Shown here: positions 26,184-34,241 of the stretch, piece after piece
Layout of the letters: each line of letters opens with the position of its first letter
Position numbering within the stretch: position 1 is the stretch's first letter
From: Syntrophomonadaceae bacterium
GTDB lineage: Bacteria; Bacillota; Dethiobacteria; DTU022
Length of the DNA: 58,855 nt
Direction of reading: 5' to 3'
Assembly: GCA_007121075.1 (NCBI GenBank)
Contig: SKMK01000002.1
Coordinates: forward strand, 1 to 58,855
Made by a program: the position numbers and the translations under genes
The notes under the pieces: generated by a model
The model's database searches: none
The model's input: the letters and a program-made list of their open reading frames with translations, nothing else
What the model was told of the DNA's origin: nothing

Positions 26184-27338
26184 ATGCCTAAAGATGTGGC
26201 CATTATCGGCGTAGGGCAAAGCAATTTTGTCAGGGGCTATGAAGGATCGATCAGGGAACTTTCTTTTGAAGCTTACAGGGAAGCGATGCAGGATGCCGGC
26301 ATCACATCTGAGAATATCGATGCCTCGATCATCTGTTCTGCTCCTGAATATGACAAACAGCGCAGCCCTTCCGGCCTGATCGCAGAATATTTGGGGTTGA
26401 ATCCCCAGCCCACTTTTGCCGTGGAAAGTGTATGTTCATCAAGCACTACTGGACTCAAAACCGCTTACGGCCTAATTAAAAGCGGCCTGCACCAGGCAGT
26501 AGCGATAGTTGGATTCCAAAAAATGTCGGAAATATCCTCTGCCGATTCCCAGGAAAGGATGGGACGCGGTGCGGATATAATGTGGGAGTCTCCATTTGGA
26601 ACCACTATGCCTGCTTACTACGCCATGCACGCCAGGACCCATTTTGATACCTACGGCACTACTGAAGAAGATCTGGCCCTAATCAGGATCAAGTCGGCCA
26701 GGTACGGGCAGCTTAATGAAAAAGCAGTTTACAGGAAAGATTTGACCATGGGAAAAATTATGGAAAGCGATTATGTCTCCAGCCCTCTGAAGCGATTTGA
26801 CTGCTGTGCTAACGCCGACGGTTCCTCCTGTATCATAATGGCCTCTGCCGAAAAAGCAAGAGAACTGTCAGTTCAACCCGTCTGGATCCTGGGCCTGGGT
26901 TCTGCCACCGCCTCCTACAGCATTACCGGCAGGAAGGCCTATGAAGGTCTGGAAAGCGCTCGTGAAGCTGCCCGCCAGGCTTACGAAATGGCTTCAGTTA
27001 AACCTGATGATATCGATGTGGCTGAAGTACACGATTGTTTTACCATCGCTGAGCTTATGGCTTACGAAAACCTGGGATTTGCCGATCCCGGCCGGGGGGT
27101 GGAGTTGATACGCAACAAAGAAACTTACCTGGAAGGTAAAATACCGGTAAATGTGGACGGCGGCCTTTTGTCGAAGGGGCACCCGATTGGCGCCACTGGC
27201 GGTTCCCAGGTCAGGACTATTGTCCAGCAACTGCGGGGAGAAGCAGGTGAAATCCAGGTTCCAGGGGCAAAAATCGGTCTGGTCCATAATATCGGTGGGG
27301 TAGGCATCTATGCTAATGTAATTATCATGGGATCATAA
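26184..27338 (+). CDS. Thiolase-family protein (lipid-transfer/acetyl-CoA acetyltransferase type)
   Basis: A 384-residue thiolase of the SCP-x-like group. The nucleophile is in VESVCSSSTTG (~res 86), the active-site His in KGHPIGATGGSQ (~res 331) and HN in GLVHNIGG (~res 366), where other thiolases have the second Cys. Members often work with a DUF35 partner; one lies at 39393 but not adjacent. It may cleave a 3-oxoacyl-CoA or have a condensing role. ATG 26184 is preceded by AAGGAGGA; an earlier in-frame ATG at 26160 lies before that site. Confidence 0.82.
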   Translation: MPKDVAIIGVGQSNFVRGYEGSIRELSFEAYREAMQDAGITSENIDASIICSAPEYDKQRSPSGLIAEYLGLNPQPTFAVESVCSSSTTGLKTAYGLIKSGLHQAVAIVGFQKMSEISSADSQERMGRGADIMWESPFGTTMPAYYAMHARTHFDTYGTTEEDLALIRIKSARYGQLNEKAVYRKDLTMGKIMESDYVSSPLKRFDCCANADGSSCIIMASAEKARELSVQPVWILGLGSATASYSITGRKAYEGLESAREAARQAYEMASVKPDDIDVAEVHDCFTIAELMAYENLGFADPGRGVELIRNKETYLEGKIPVNVDGGLLSKGHPIGATGGSQVRTIVQQLRGEAGEIQVPGAKIGLVHNIGGVGIYANVIIMGS

Positions 27339-27358
27339 CTTGAGGGAGATATGTCCAG

Positions 27359-28219
27359 GTGAAAGCACCAGTTATTGATTTTCACATCCATCCAGTCGTA
27401 TACGATCAGTTTTATGTCGAAACTGCCCTAAGCTGGATCAAGGAGATGCACGCTGATAAAAACTGGGACCGGTTTTACCGGGATTTTTCCGACCCGGATT
27501 ATTTTTACAGCTACCTGCAGGATCATGGTATTGACTACGGAGTGGTGATGGCGGAAATATCGCCGATGGTAACCGGCGTTTGCACCAACGAATATGTGCA
27601 GCGGTTCTGCCGTGATAAAGAAGGGCTGATCCCCTTTGCCAGCATCAATCCCAGCTTGACCGTCAATACCGGCCGAGAATTAGAACGTCTGGTTAAAGAA
27701 GGCTTCAGGGGGGTAAAGCTCTATCCTACTTACCAGCACTGTTACCCCAATGATCGCAAGTTATACCCGCTCTACAGGCAGGCCGAAGAGATGCAGGTTC
27801 CGGTTATGGTTCATACAGGCACTTCGATTTTTAAAGGAGCTAAACTGAAATACGGCGATCCGCTTTACCTTGACGAAGTGGCGGTAGACTTTCCCGAGTT
27901 AACAATAATCCTGGTCCACAGCGGAAGGGGATTCTGGTATGAAAGGGCCTTTGTCCTGGCCCGGCTTCACGAAAATGTATATATGGAAATAGCCGGGTTG
28001 CCGCCCCGGAAACTGCTTGATTATTTCCCGGAGTTGGAGAGGGTTGCCGACAAAGTCCTGTTTGGAACGGACTGGCCTGGAATTAAAAACCCGGGTGCCA
28101 ACCTTAAGACCATCCAAAACCTGCCCTTAAGTGAAAGCAGCATCCAGAAAATTCTGGGCGGCAATGCAGCCAGTTTGTTGGGTCTTCCGATGAAAAAGCC
28201 GAAACAAAAAAACAATTGA
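27359..28219 (+). CDS. Amidohydrolase-family TIM-barrel protein (ACMSD/hydrolase type)
   Basis: A 286-residue metal-dependent TIM-barrel protein. The metal ligands of the amidohydrolase-2 family are visible: DFHIHP near the start, VMVHTGTS (~res 151), LVHSGRGFW (~res 186) and FGTDWPG (~res 237). Relatives decarboxylate or hydrolyse aromatic and cyclic acids. The location between thiolase and hydroxyacid dehydrogenase suggests an acyl or aromatic substrate, but the reaction cannot be assigned. GTG 27359 is used, with GAGGGAG about 12 bases upstream. Confidence 0.78.
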   Translation: MKAPVIDFHIHPVVYDQFYVETALSWIKEMHADKNWDRFYRDFSDPDYFYSYLQDHGIDYGVVMAEISPMVTGVCTNEYVQRFCRDKEGLIPFASINPSLTVNTGRELERLVKEGFRGVKLYPTYQHCYPNDRKLYPLYRQAEEMQVPVMVHTGTSIFKGAKLKYGDPLYLDEVAVDFPELTIILVHSGRGFWYERAFVLARLHENVYMEIAGLPPRKLLDYFPELERVADKVLFGTDWPGIKNPGANLKTIQNLPLSESSIQKILGGNAASLLGLPMKKPKQKNN

Positions 28220-28311
28220 AATTAAATATAAGGAAAAGAAGGAAAAGAAGGAAAATTTTTTTCTATGTTGAATCAAGAATATTGTAACTATATTGTGGAG
28301 GTGCCGTTAAA

Positions 28312-29334
28312 ATGACAAAGTTCAATCCTCTGAATATCCTGGTTGTTCTGCAGCCCGGACTGGGCAGCCCTGAAGAGTATAAGAAAATCATAGAAAATAA
28401 ATTCCCTGAAAAAACAGCAAAAGGGGAAATCAGGGTCAGGCTGCTCCAGGACGGGTCTGCCGAATCAATTCCAGATGAATACCTGGACACTCATATTGTC
28501 GGGTCGGGAGTAATTGTAGAAAGAGTCCCTGAAATGAAAGAGTTGCAGTGGATAATGTCTTTCAGCGCCGGAATTGATCACTGGGCCATTTGGGGAAAAG
28601 TTCCTCCCCATGTCCCCCTGGCCTGCCTTCCCGGCGGTTCGGGTATTCCGGTCTCCGAATTTGTTCTCGGCCTGATGCTAAACCTGGCCAAAAAGTACAA
28701 CCAGCTCTGGGATCAGCAAAAGGAAAAGAAGTTCATCCGGGTCCGGGGAGAAGAACTTTACGGAAAAACGATTGGTATCGTCGGCCTGGGCGGTATCGGC
28801 CGGCAGATTGCCAAGCGGGCCAAGGGGTTTGATATGCGAATAATCGGCACCGACATTATGAAGATGGACATCCCTAATGTCGATCAATTGTACTTAAACG
28901 ACCAGGTAGATGAAGTCATCCGGCAGGCTGATTATCTTGTCCTGTCCTGCCCGCTCACCGATCAAACAGAGGGGATCATGAATGAAAGGACCTTCAAGCT
29001 GATGAAAAACTCAGCATACCTGATCAACTGCGCCCGGGGAGCTTTAATTGTTAAAGAAGATTTAATCAGGGCTTTAAATGAAGGCTGGATTGCCGGTGCT
29101 GCCAACGATACCCACTGGATCAAAAAACCACTTCCATCTTACCTGCCCCCGGAAGACAAACTATGGGATTGCAATAATATATTGATCACTCCCCACATCT
29201 CAAGCTGGACCGATCAATATGCGCCCCGGTTTGGCGGAACCTTTGCCGATAATATTGAACGTTTTTTAAACGGGGAGCCGCTTCAGAACGTAGTGCCAGG
29301 ATTTGAAGGAAATCCGCAATGGCTGAAACAATAA
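28312..29334 (+). CDS. D-isomer-specific 2-hydroxyacid dehydrogenase
   Basis: A 340-residue NAD-dependent enzyme. The Rossmann motif GIVGLGGIGRQ (~res 157) is followed by the catalytic Arg in INCARGALI (~res 241), the acidic partner in AANDTHW and the His in TPHISSW (~res 300). It reduces a 2-oxoacid to the D-2-hydroxyacid or the reverse. Directly downstream are two subunits of the 2-hydroxyacyl-CoA dehydratase/benzoyl-CoA reductase family and an arylpyruvate oxidoreductase. Together these suggest an aryl-pyruvate/aryl-lactate substrate, as in the phenyllactate dehydrogenase step of Clostridium. That link is inference. Confidence 0.85.
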   Translation: MTKFNPLNILVVLQPGLGSPEEYKKIIENKFPEKTAKGEIRVRLLQDGSAESIPDEYLDTHIVGSGVIVERVPEMKELQWIMSFSAGIDHWAIWGKVPPHVPLACLPGGSGIPVSEFVLGLMLNLAKKYNQLWDQQKEKKFIRVRGEELYGKTIGIVGLGGIGRQIAKRAKGFDMRIIGTDIMKMDIPNVDQLYLNDQVDEVIRQADYLVLSCPLTDQTEGIMNERTFKLMKNSAYLINCARGALIVKEDLIRALNEGWIAGAANDTHWIKKPLPSYLPPEDKLWDCNNILITPHISSWTDQYAPRFGGTFADNIERFLNGEPLQNVVPGFEGNPQWLKQ

Positions 29335-29375
29335 AACCTTACTGTTTGATCCTGCTATAAAGGAGAGATCCGCCA

Positions 29376-30518
29376 ATTAAGACTGAATTAATCGCACCAT
29401 TTGAAAATGCCCTAAAAAACCGGGCCGAAGAAGCAAAACAGTGGAAAGCTGAAAACGGTGGAAAAGTGATCGGTTTTCTTCTAACCGACGTCCCCGAAGA
29501 ACTAATCCATGCGGCCGGTTTTTTCCCGTATGGGATTGTCGGCGGGAGCCGGAACCTGGAAGAAGCCAACGCCCACCTTCAGGCCTGGGCCTGCTCCTAT
29601 TCCAGGAGCGCACTGGCCCGCTCCCTGGAAGGGGAGCTGGAATTCCTGGACGGGCTGATTATACCTCAAACCTGCGATACGATGCGAATGCTTCTTGACC
29701 TGTGGGAGCACGTCCGCCCTCTGCCGTACATGGATAATTTCCGCCTGCCCAGGCAGGTAAACCGGCCCAGCGCCGGGAGATATCTACTCGGGGAACTGGA
29801 AAGGATAAAAAAAGGGTTGGAAAGCTTTAAAGGCGCTGCTTTAGACAATGAAAAAATTACCGAGAGCATTAAATTATACAACCATAACCGCCAGCTGCTG
29901 CGCAGGATAGCCGATCTGCATGCCGGGTATCCTAATCAGCTCAGTTCCCGCCAGCTTTATACCCTGATTAACGGTTCCATGATCATGCCCAGGAACAAAG
30001 TTAACCGCTTACTGCAGGCCGTTGTTGAAGAGTTGGAGCAAAATCTTAGCCATCAAGAAAATAGTGGGCTGGTGCGCCTTTTGATGTCGGGTACTTTGCT
30101 GGAACCGTTTGAAGTCCTCGATTATATCGAAGAATTCGGAGGCACAGTAGTTGCAGACGACTTCCAGAATGGCTACCGCTATATCGAAGCGGATGTAGAT
30201 ACGGATAAAGAGCCGCTGGAAGCGCTGGCAGAGCGGCAGTTAAGGCGGATTCCTTCGGCCGCATTTGATCTGGTAATTAATCCCAGGAGATTTTTTCTGA
30301 CCGAATTGGCCAGGAAAAAGGAAGCCGTGGGAGCGTTATTCCTCCACCTCACCTTTTGTGAACCGGAAAACTTTGACTGTTATGACAACCTGAAAACCAT
30401 GCAGGAGCAGGGCTTTCCGGCTATGCGCATTGAAACCCAGTTCGGTGGAGCAGGCCTGGGCCAAATCCGGACCAGGATCCACGCTTTCATGGAAATGGTT
30501 GGAGGTGTCAGCCAGTGA
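29376..30518 (+). CDS. Benzoyl-CoA reductase BcrC / 2-hydroxyacyl-CoA dehydratase family subunit
   Basis: A 380-residue protein if translation starts at ATT 29376. The first canonical start is GTG 29466, but the 30 codons before it are open and read as the normal family N-terminus (PFENALKNRAEEAKQWK before VIGFLLTDVPEELIHAAG). AGGAGAG lies eight bases before the ATT. Three Cys expected to hold a [4Fe-4S] cluster are in AWACSYS, PQTCDTM and LTFCEPENFDC. The family covers BcrB/C-type benzoyl-CoA reductase and HgdA/B- or FldB/C-type dehydratase subunits; sequence alone does not separate them. It is coupled to the next gene by a GTGA overlap. No ATPase activator is encoded nearby. Confidence 0.8.
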   Translation: MKTELIAPFENALKNRAEEAKQWKAENGGKVIGFLLTDVPEELIHAAGFFPYGIVGGSRNLEEANAHLQAWACSYSRSALARSLEGELEFLDGLIIPQTCDTMRMLLDLWEHVRPLPYMDNFRLPRQVNRPSAGRYLLGELERIKKGLESFKGAALDNEKITESIKLYNHNRQLLRRIADLHAGYPNQLSSRQLYTLINGSMIMPRNKVNRLLQAVVEELEQNLSHQENSGLVRLLMSGTLLEPFEVLDYIEEFGGTVVADDFQNGYRYIEADVDTDKEPLEALAERQLRRIPSAAFDLVINPRRFFLTELARKKEAVGALFLHLTFCEPENFDCYDNLKTMQEQGFPAMRIETQFGGAGLGQIRTRIHAFMEMVGGVSQ

Positions 30519-31717
30519 CCGCAAAAAATGTATTTAAAACCGCCGGGCTGATGAAAGAAATGATGAAGAAGTACAACGAAGCCGGCCGGAAAGCAAAAGA
30601 TGATGGAATATTGGTGGCCTGGGTTACTGCCGTATTTCCTGTAGAACTTATTTACGCCGCCGGCCTTTTCCCCTACTACCCGGAAAACTTCGGCGCTGTA
30701 GCCGCAGCCAGGAAAGTGGCCCACGAGCTGTCAACTGCTGCAGAAGAGAAGGGGTACGCCCGTGATTTATGCGGTTATGCCCGCATCGGAATAGGAGATG
30801 CCTACTCGGAAGAACACCCGGTGGGCAAAATTCTTGAACCCGATCTGCTTTTTTGCTGCAACACCCAGTGCGGAAGTCTGCCAAAATGGTTTGAAGTAGC
30901 GGGAAGGTACTATCAATCCCCCTATTTTCTGCTTGATTCTCCCAGGGTGGGCCTGGAAACAGATCAGCTCTGTATAGAGTATTTTATTGAACAGCTACAT
31001 GAAATGATTGAATTCATTGAAAAGCAGACCGGCCAACCTTTTGACTATGATCGCTTAAAAGAAGTGTTAAGCCTTTCCAACGAGGCCTGCCTGCTTTGGA
31101 ACGAGGTCCTTGATTCAGCCGCCTTGAAACCGGCCCCCTTTGGGTTCTTTGATGCCTGCTTCCACATGGCCCCCATCGTCACCCTGAGGGGAACCCAAGA
31201 CGCCGTAGACTATTACCGTGCTCTAAAGGAGGAAATAGACGAGCGGATCAAGAATGGAATAACTGCCATACCGGAAGAGCGGCACAAAATTTATTTTGAC
31301 CACATCCCCTGCTGGCCAAAATTGCGCTGGTTTTCAGATCTCTTTGCTTCACGGGGAGCGCTGGTTGTGGCTTCACAGTATACCCATTCCTGGGCTTACT
31401 CCTTCGACCTTGAACGCCCCCTGGCCAGCCTGGCTGAAAACTATACCCATGAATTCGTAAACCGCTGCTTTGAATACCGGGTCCGGCGAAAAATCAGCTT
31501 TATGGAAAAATACGATGTTGACGGGTTTGTCCTTTTTTCTAACCGCAGCTGCAAACCCAATGCTTTTGGCCTTTACGCCAAAAGCAAACTGATCAGGGAA
31601 CAAACCGGGCTTCCCGGAGTTGTGTTCGAAGCGGACATGGCAGATCTGCGCTTGTTTTCTGAAGACCAGGTTTTAGCGAAGCTGGAACCATTCTTCGAAC
31701 AATTAAATCAAATTTAG
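30515..31717 (+). CDS. Benzoyl-CoA reductase BcrB / 2-hydroxyacyl-CoA dehydratase family subunit
   Basis: A 400-residue partner of the preceding protein and of the same family. Cluster-binding Cys are in ARDLCGYARIG (~res 86), CCNTQCGSLPKW (~res 112) and FSNRSCKPNAFG (~res 348), the last a hallmark of this subunit. In the known two-component enzymes such a pair makes the radical-forming catalytic component, activated by an ATP-hydrolysing Fe-S protein. Start GTG 30515 has GGAGGTG seven bases upstream. The next gene, iorA, begins 20 nt later, so electrons from a 2-oxoacid oxidation could be close at hand. Confidence 0.8.
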   Translation: MTAKNVFKTAGLMKEMMKKYNEAGRKAKDDGILVAWVTAVFPVELIYAAGLFPYYPENFGAVAAARKVAHELSTAAEEKGYARDLCGYARIGIGDAYSEEHPVGKILEPDLLFCCNTQCGSLPKWFEVAGRYYQSPYFLLDSPRVGLETDQLCIEYFIEQLHEMIEFIEKQTGQPFDYDRLKEVLSLSNEACLLWNEVLDSAALKPAPFGFFDACFHMAPIVTLRGTQDAVDYYRALKEEIDERIKNGITAIPEERHKIYFDHIPCWPKLRWFSDLFASRGALVVASQYTHSWAYSFDLERPLASLAENYTHEFVNRCFEYRVRRKISFMEKYDVDGFVLFSNRSCKPNAFGLYAKSKLIREQTGLPGVVFEADMADLRLFSEDQVLAKLEPFFEQLNQI

Positions 31718-31737
31718 ACTAACAAGGAGGGTTAGCA

Positions 31738-33486
31738 TTGAAAAAATTAATGACCGGAAATGAGGCCTTCGCTTACGGAGCCTACCTGCACGGGGTGCGG
31801 TTCGCAGCCGCCTACCCCGGGACTCCAAGCTCGGAGATATTGAGCAATTATGCCAGATACCCGGGAGTTTTCGCCGAATGGTCTCCCAATGAAAAAGTGG
31901 CCCTTGATGCAGCCATAGGAGCAGCTTATGCCGGCACCAGGGCTATGAGTTCCATGAAACATGTCGGTATGAATGTGGCAGCGGACTCCCTGTTCTATGC
32001 CGTTTACACCGGTTTAAAAGCAGGCCTGGTTATTGTTTGCGCCGACGACCCCAATATGCACAGCTCCCAGAATGAGCAGGATAACCGCAATTACGCCAAA
32101 TTCGCCAAGTGCCCTATGCTTGAGCCATCGGACAATGAGGAAGCCAAGCAGTTCGTGGGCACAGCTCTTGACATCAGTGAGCAGTATGACACACCCGTTA
32201 TTGTCCGCAGCGTAACTCGATTGTCTCATTCATCCACCCCGGTGGAAGTTACCGATCAAGAACCGCCCCCACCGCCGGAAGAACCGCCGGTTTATGAAAG
32301 AGACGCCCAAAAATTTGTCATGGTCCCCGCCAATGCCAGGCGCCGCCATCCGGTGGTCGAAGAACGGTTAAAACAGCTGGCCGAATTTGCCGAGTCCACT
32401 CCAATCAACTACATTGAGCCAGGCGACAGCAAACTGGGCATTGTCAGCGCCGGCATATGCTATCACTATGCCCGGGAAGTATTTCCCGATGCCACTTTCC
32501 TTAAACTGGGTATGGTTTATCCCCTGCCTGAAAAACTGATCCATAAATTTGCGGAGCAGGTGGAAAAAATCATTGTCGTAGAAGAACTCGATCCTTTCCT
32601 TGAGGAACGGTTGAAGCTAATGGGCATTGAAGTGCAGGGCAAGGATATCTTCCCCATGATCGGCGAATTCAGCCCTTCCCTGGTCCGCAGCTGTGCCGTC
32701 CAGGCCGGCCTGATCGAAGCACCGGAAGCCCCACCCGAAATAAAAAGCAACCTGGAGCGCCCCATCAGGCCGCCGATGCTATGTCCCGGATGCGGACACC
32801 GGGCTCTCTTCCACGTCCTCAGGGAAAACGGTGTACTGGTTACCGGCGACATCGGCTGTTATACCCTGGCCTTTGCCCCGCCGCTTAACGCCATGCACAC
32901 CACCGGCTGCATGGGAGCCAGCATCGGTGTAGCGCACGGGATCAATAAAGCCGGTGTAAAAGATGATGTAGCTGCCGTCCTGGGAGACTCTACATTCCTG
33001 CATTCAGGGATCCACCCTGTAATCGATGTCCTCTACAACCAGGGCTCCACCACCACGATCATCTCGGACAACAATGCCACGGCCATGACCGGTTTCCAGG
33101 AACACCCGGGAACCGGCAAAACAGTCCAGGATATGGAAACCAAGGTTGTGGACCCTGAAAAACTGGTCCGCGGTATCGGGTATGAAAAAGTAGACATTTG
33201 CGATCCTTATGACATCGACAAAATGGAAAAAATCCTGCAGGATCACCTCAAAAGCGAAGAGCCGTCAGTCATTATCGCCAGGCATCCCTGCGTGCTGAGC
33301 ACCAGGGAAAAACATACTCCGCCCGAGGTGGATCCTGAAATCTGCATCAACTGCGGCGTCTGCCTGGATATCGGGTGTTCACCGCTGGTTCAGGAGGAAG
33401 ACCATGTCCGGATCGATACCCTGTTATGCAACGGCTGCGGCCTTTGTGTAAAAGTATGTCCCCAGGAGGCCATAATCGAAAAGTAA
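31738..33486 (+). CDS. iorA: Indolepyruvate (arylpyruvate):ferredoxin oxidoreductase alpha subunit
   Basis: A 582-residue thiamine-diphosphate enzyme. The N-terminal pyrimidine-binding domain starts with MTGNEAFAYGA and has the AYPGTPSSE segment (~res 22) typical of IorA. The TPP/Mg site is GDIGCYTL...GDSTFLHSG...NNATAMTG (~res 372-450). Two C-terminal [4Fe-4S] motifs, CINCGVCLDIGC (~res 536) and CNGCGLCVKVCP (~res 563), pass electrons to ferredoxin. It oxidises arylpyruvates to arylacetyl-CoA and CO2. A TTG start with AAGGAGGG upstream is used. Its partner iorB follows. Confidence 0.92.
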   Translation: MKKLMTGNEAFAYGAYLHGVRFAAAYPGTPSSEILSNYARYPGVFAEWSPNEKVALDAAIGAAYAGTRAMSSMKHVGMNVAADSLFYAVYTGLKAGLVIVCADDPNMHSSQNEQDNRNYAKFAKCPMLEPSDNEEAKQFVGTALDISEQYDTPVIVRSVTRLSHSSTPVEVTDQEPPPPPEEPPVYERDAQKFVMVPANARRRHPVVEERLKQLAEFAESTPINYIEPGDSKLGIVSAGICYHYAREVFPDATFLKLGMVYPLPEKLIHKFAEQVEKIIVVEELDPFLEERLKLMGIEVQGKDIFPMIGEFSPSLVRSCAVQAGLIEAPEAPPEIKSNLERPIRPPMLCPGCGHRALFHVLRENGVLVTGDIGCYTLAFAPPLNAMHTTGCMGASIGVAHGINKAGVKDDVAAVLGDSTFLHSGIHPVIDVLYNQGSTTTIISDNNATAMTGFQEHPGTGKTVQDMETKVVDPEKLVRGIGYEKVDICDPYDIDKMEKILQDHLKSEEPSVIIARHPCVLSTREKHTPPEVDPEICINCGVCLDIGCSPLVQEEDHVRIDTLLCNGCGLCVKVCPQEAIIEK

Positions 33487-33528
33487 ATTGAAGCAGCCTA
33501 AAATAATATTAGAGGGAGGCACGAAAAC

Positions 33529-34113
33529 ATGAAAAACATAGACTTTCTAATGGCAGGGGTCGGCGGTCAGGGCACCATCCTGGCCAGCAACATCCTGGCC
33601 GAGGTAGGGCTGCAGCTTGGGTATGATGTAAAAAAAGCCGAAGTGCACGGGATGGCTCAAAGGGGCGGCCAGGTGGACAGTCATATTCGCTGGGGAGATA
33701 AAGTCTATTCTCCCCTGGTCGAGGAAAACAACGCCGATTACCTGATTGGTTTTGAAATGCTGGAAGCAGCCCGCTTTCCCCATTTCTTAAAAGAGAATTC
33801 TTTGGCCCTGGTAAACGATTACCGGATCAACCCACCCCTTGTTAACCTGGGCAAAGCTACCTATCCATCAAAAAAAGAGATTGAAACCCTGATCCTGGAA
33901 AGGGCCGGTAAAGTGCTCTGGATAGAAGGAACGGGAATTGCCAAGAATTTAGGCAACCCGGCCATGGTGGGGGTAGTTATGCTCGGCGCTCTTTCCACCC
34001 TGATCGGCGGGGATAAGGAAGCATGGCTCGATGTAGTCGGGCGGATGGTGCCGCAAAAATTTGTGGAGCTTAATAAAGAAGCCTTCAATGCGGGATGTGC
34101 AGTAACCGTTTAA
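33529..34113 (+). CDS. iorB: Indolepyruvate:ferredoxin oxidoreductase beta subunit
   Basis: A 194-residue gamma-domain-type subunit (pyruvate:ferredoxin oxidoreductase gamma fold). MAGVGGQGTILAS near the start and EVHGMAQRGGQVDSHIRWG (~res 39-57) are diagnostic. It forms the heterodimer with IorA and helps bind CoA. GAGGGAGG precedes the ATG by ~10 nt. A hairpin of about 10 bp (34162-34211) separates it from the ligase gene. Confidence 0.92.
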   Translation: MKNIDFLMAGVGGQGTILASNILAEVGLQLGYDVKKAEVHGMAQRGGQVDSHIRWGDKVYSPLVEENNADYLIGFEMLEAARFPHFLKENSLALVNDYRINPPLVNLGKATYPSKKEIETLILERAGKVLWIEGTGIAKNLGNPAMVGVVMLGALSTLIGGDKEAWLDVVGRMVPQKFVELNKEAFNAGCAVTV

Positions 34114-34161
34114 AGCGAGTCAGGGTAACAGTTCTGTTTAGGTTAAATGATTGGAGTTTTC

Positions 34162-34211
34162 AGTTGGCGGGTTTCACGGCTATTAAAGCCATATCCGTCA
34201 GCCCGCTAACT
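34162..34211 (+). promoter_or_regulatory. Hairpin between iorB and the acyl-CoA ligase gene
   Basis: AGTTGGCGGG (34162-34171) pairs with CCCGCTAACT (34202-34211), nine Watson-Crick pairs and one wobble. A smaller GGCT/AGCC hairpin lies inside. No T-run follows. It may adjust expression of the ligase relative to iorAB. Confidence 0.4.
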
Positions 34212-34241
34212 GAGCTATTTAAAACAAAAGGAGGGAATAAG

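Noticed and set aside
29466-30518. GTG 29466 as the start of the BcrC/FldC-like subunit
   Set aside because: It would remove the conserved N-terminal helix and has no ribosome site at a proper distance; ATT 29376 fits better.
29376-31717. A complete class I benzoyl-CoA reductase
   Set aside because: No BcrA/BcrD-type ATPase subunits are present in the window, so only the catalytic pair can be claimed and the dehydratase reading remains open.
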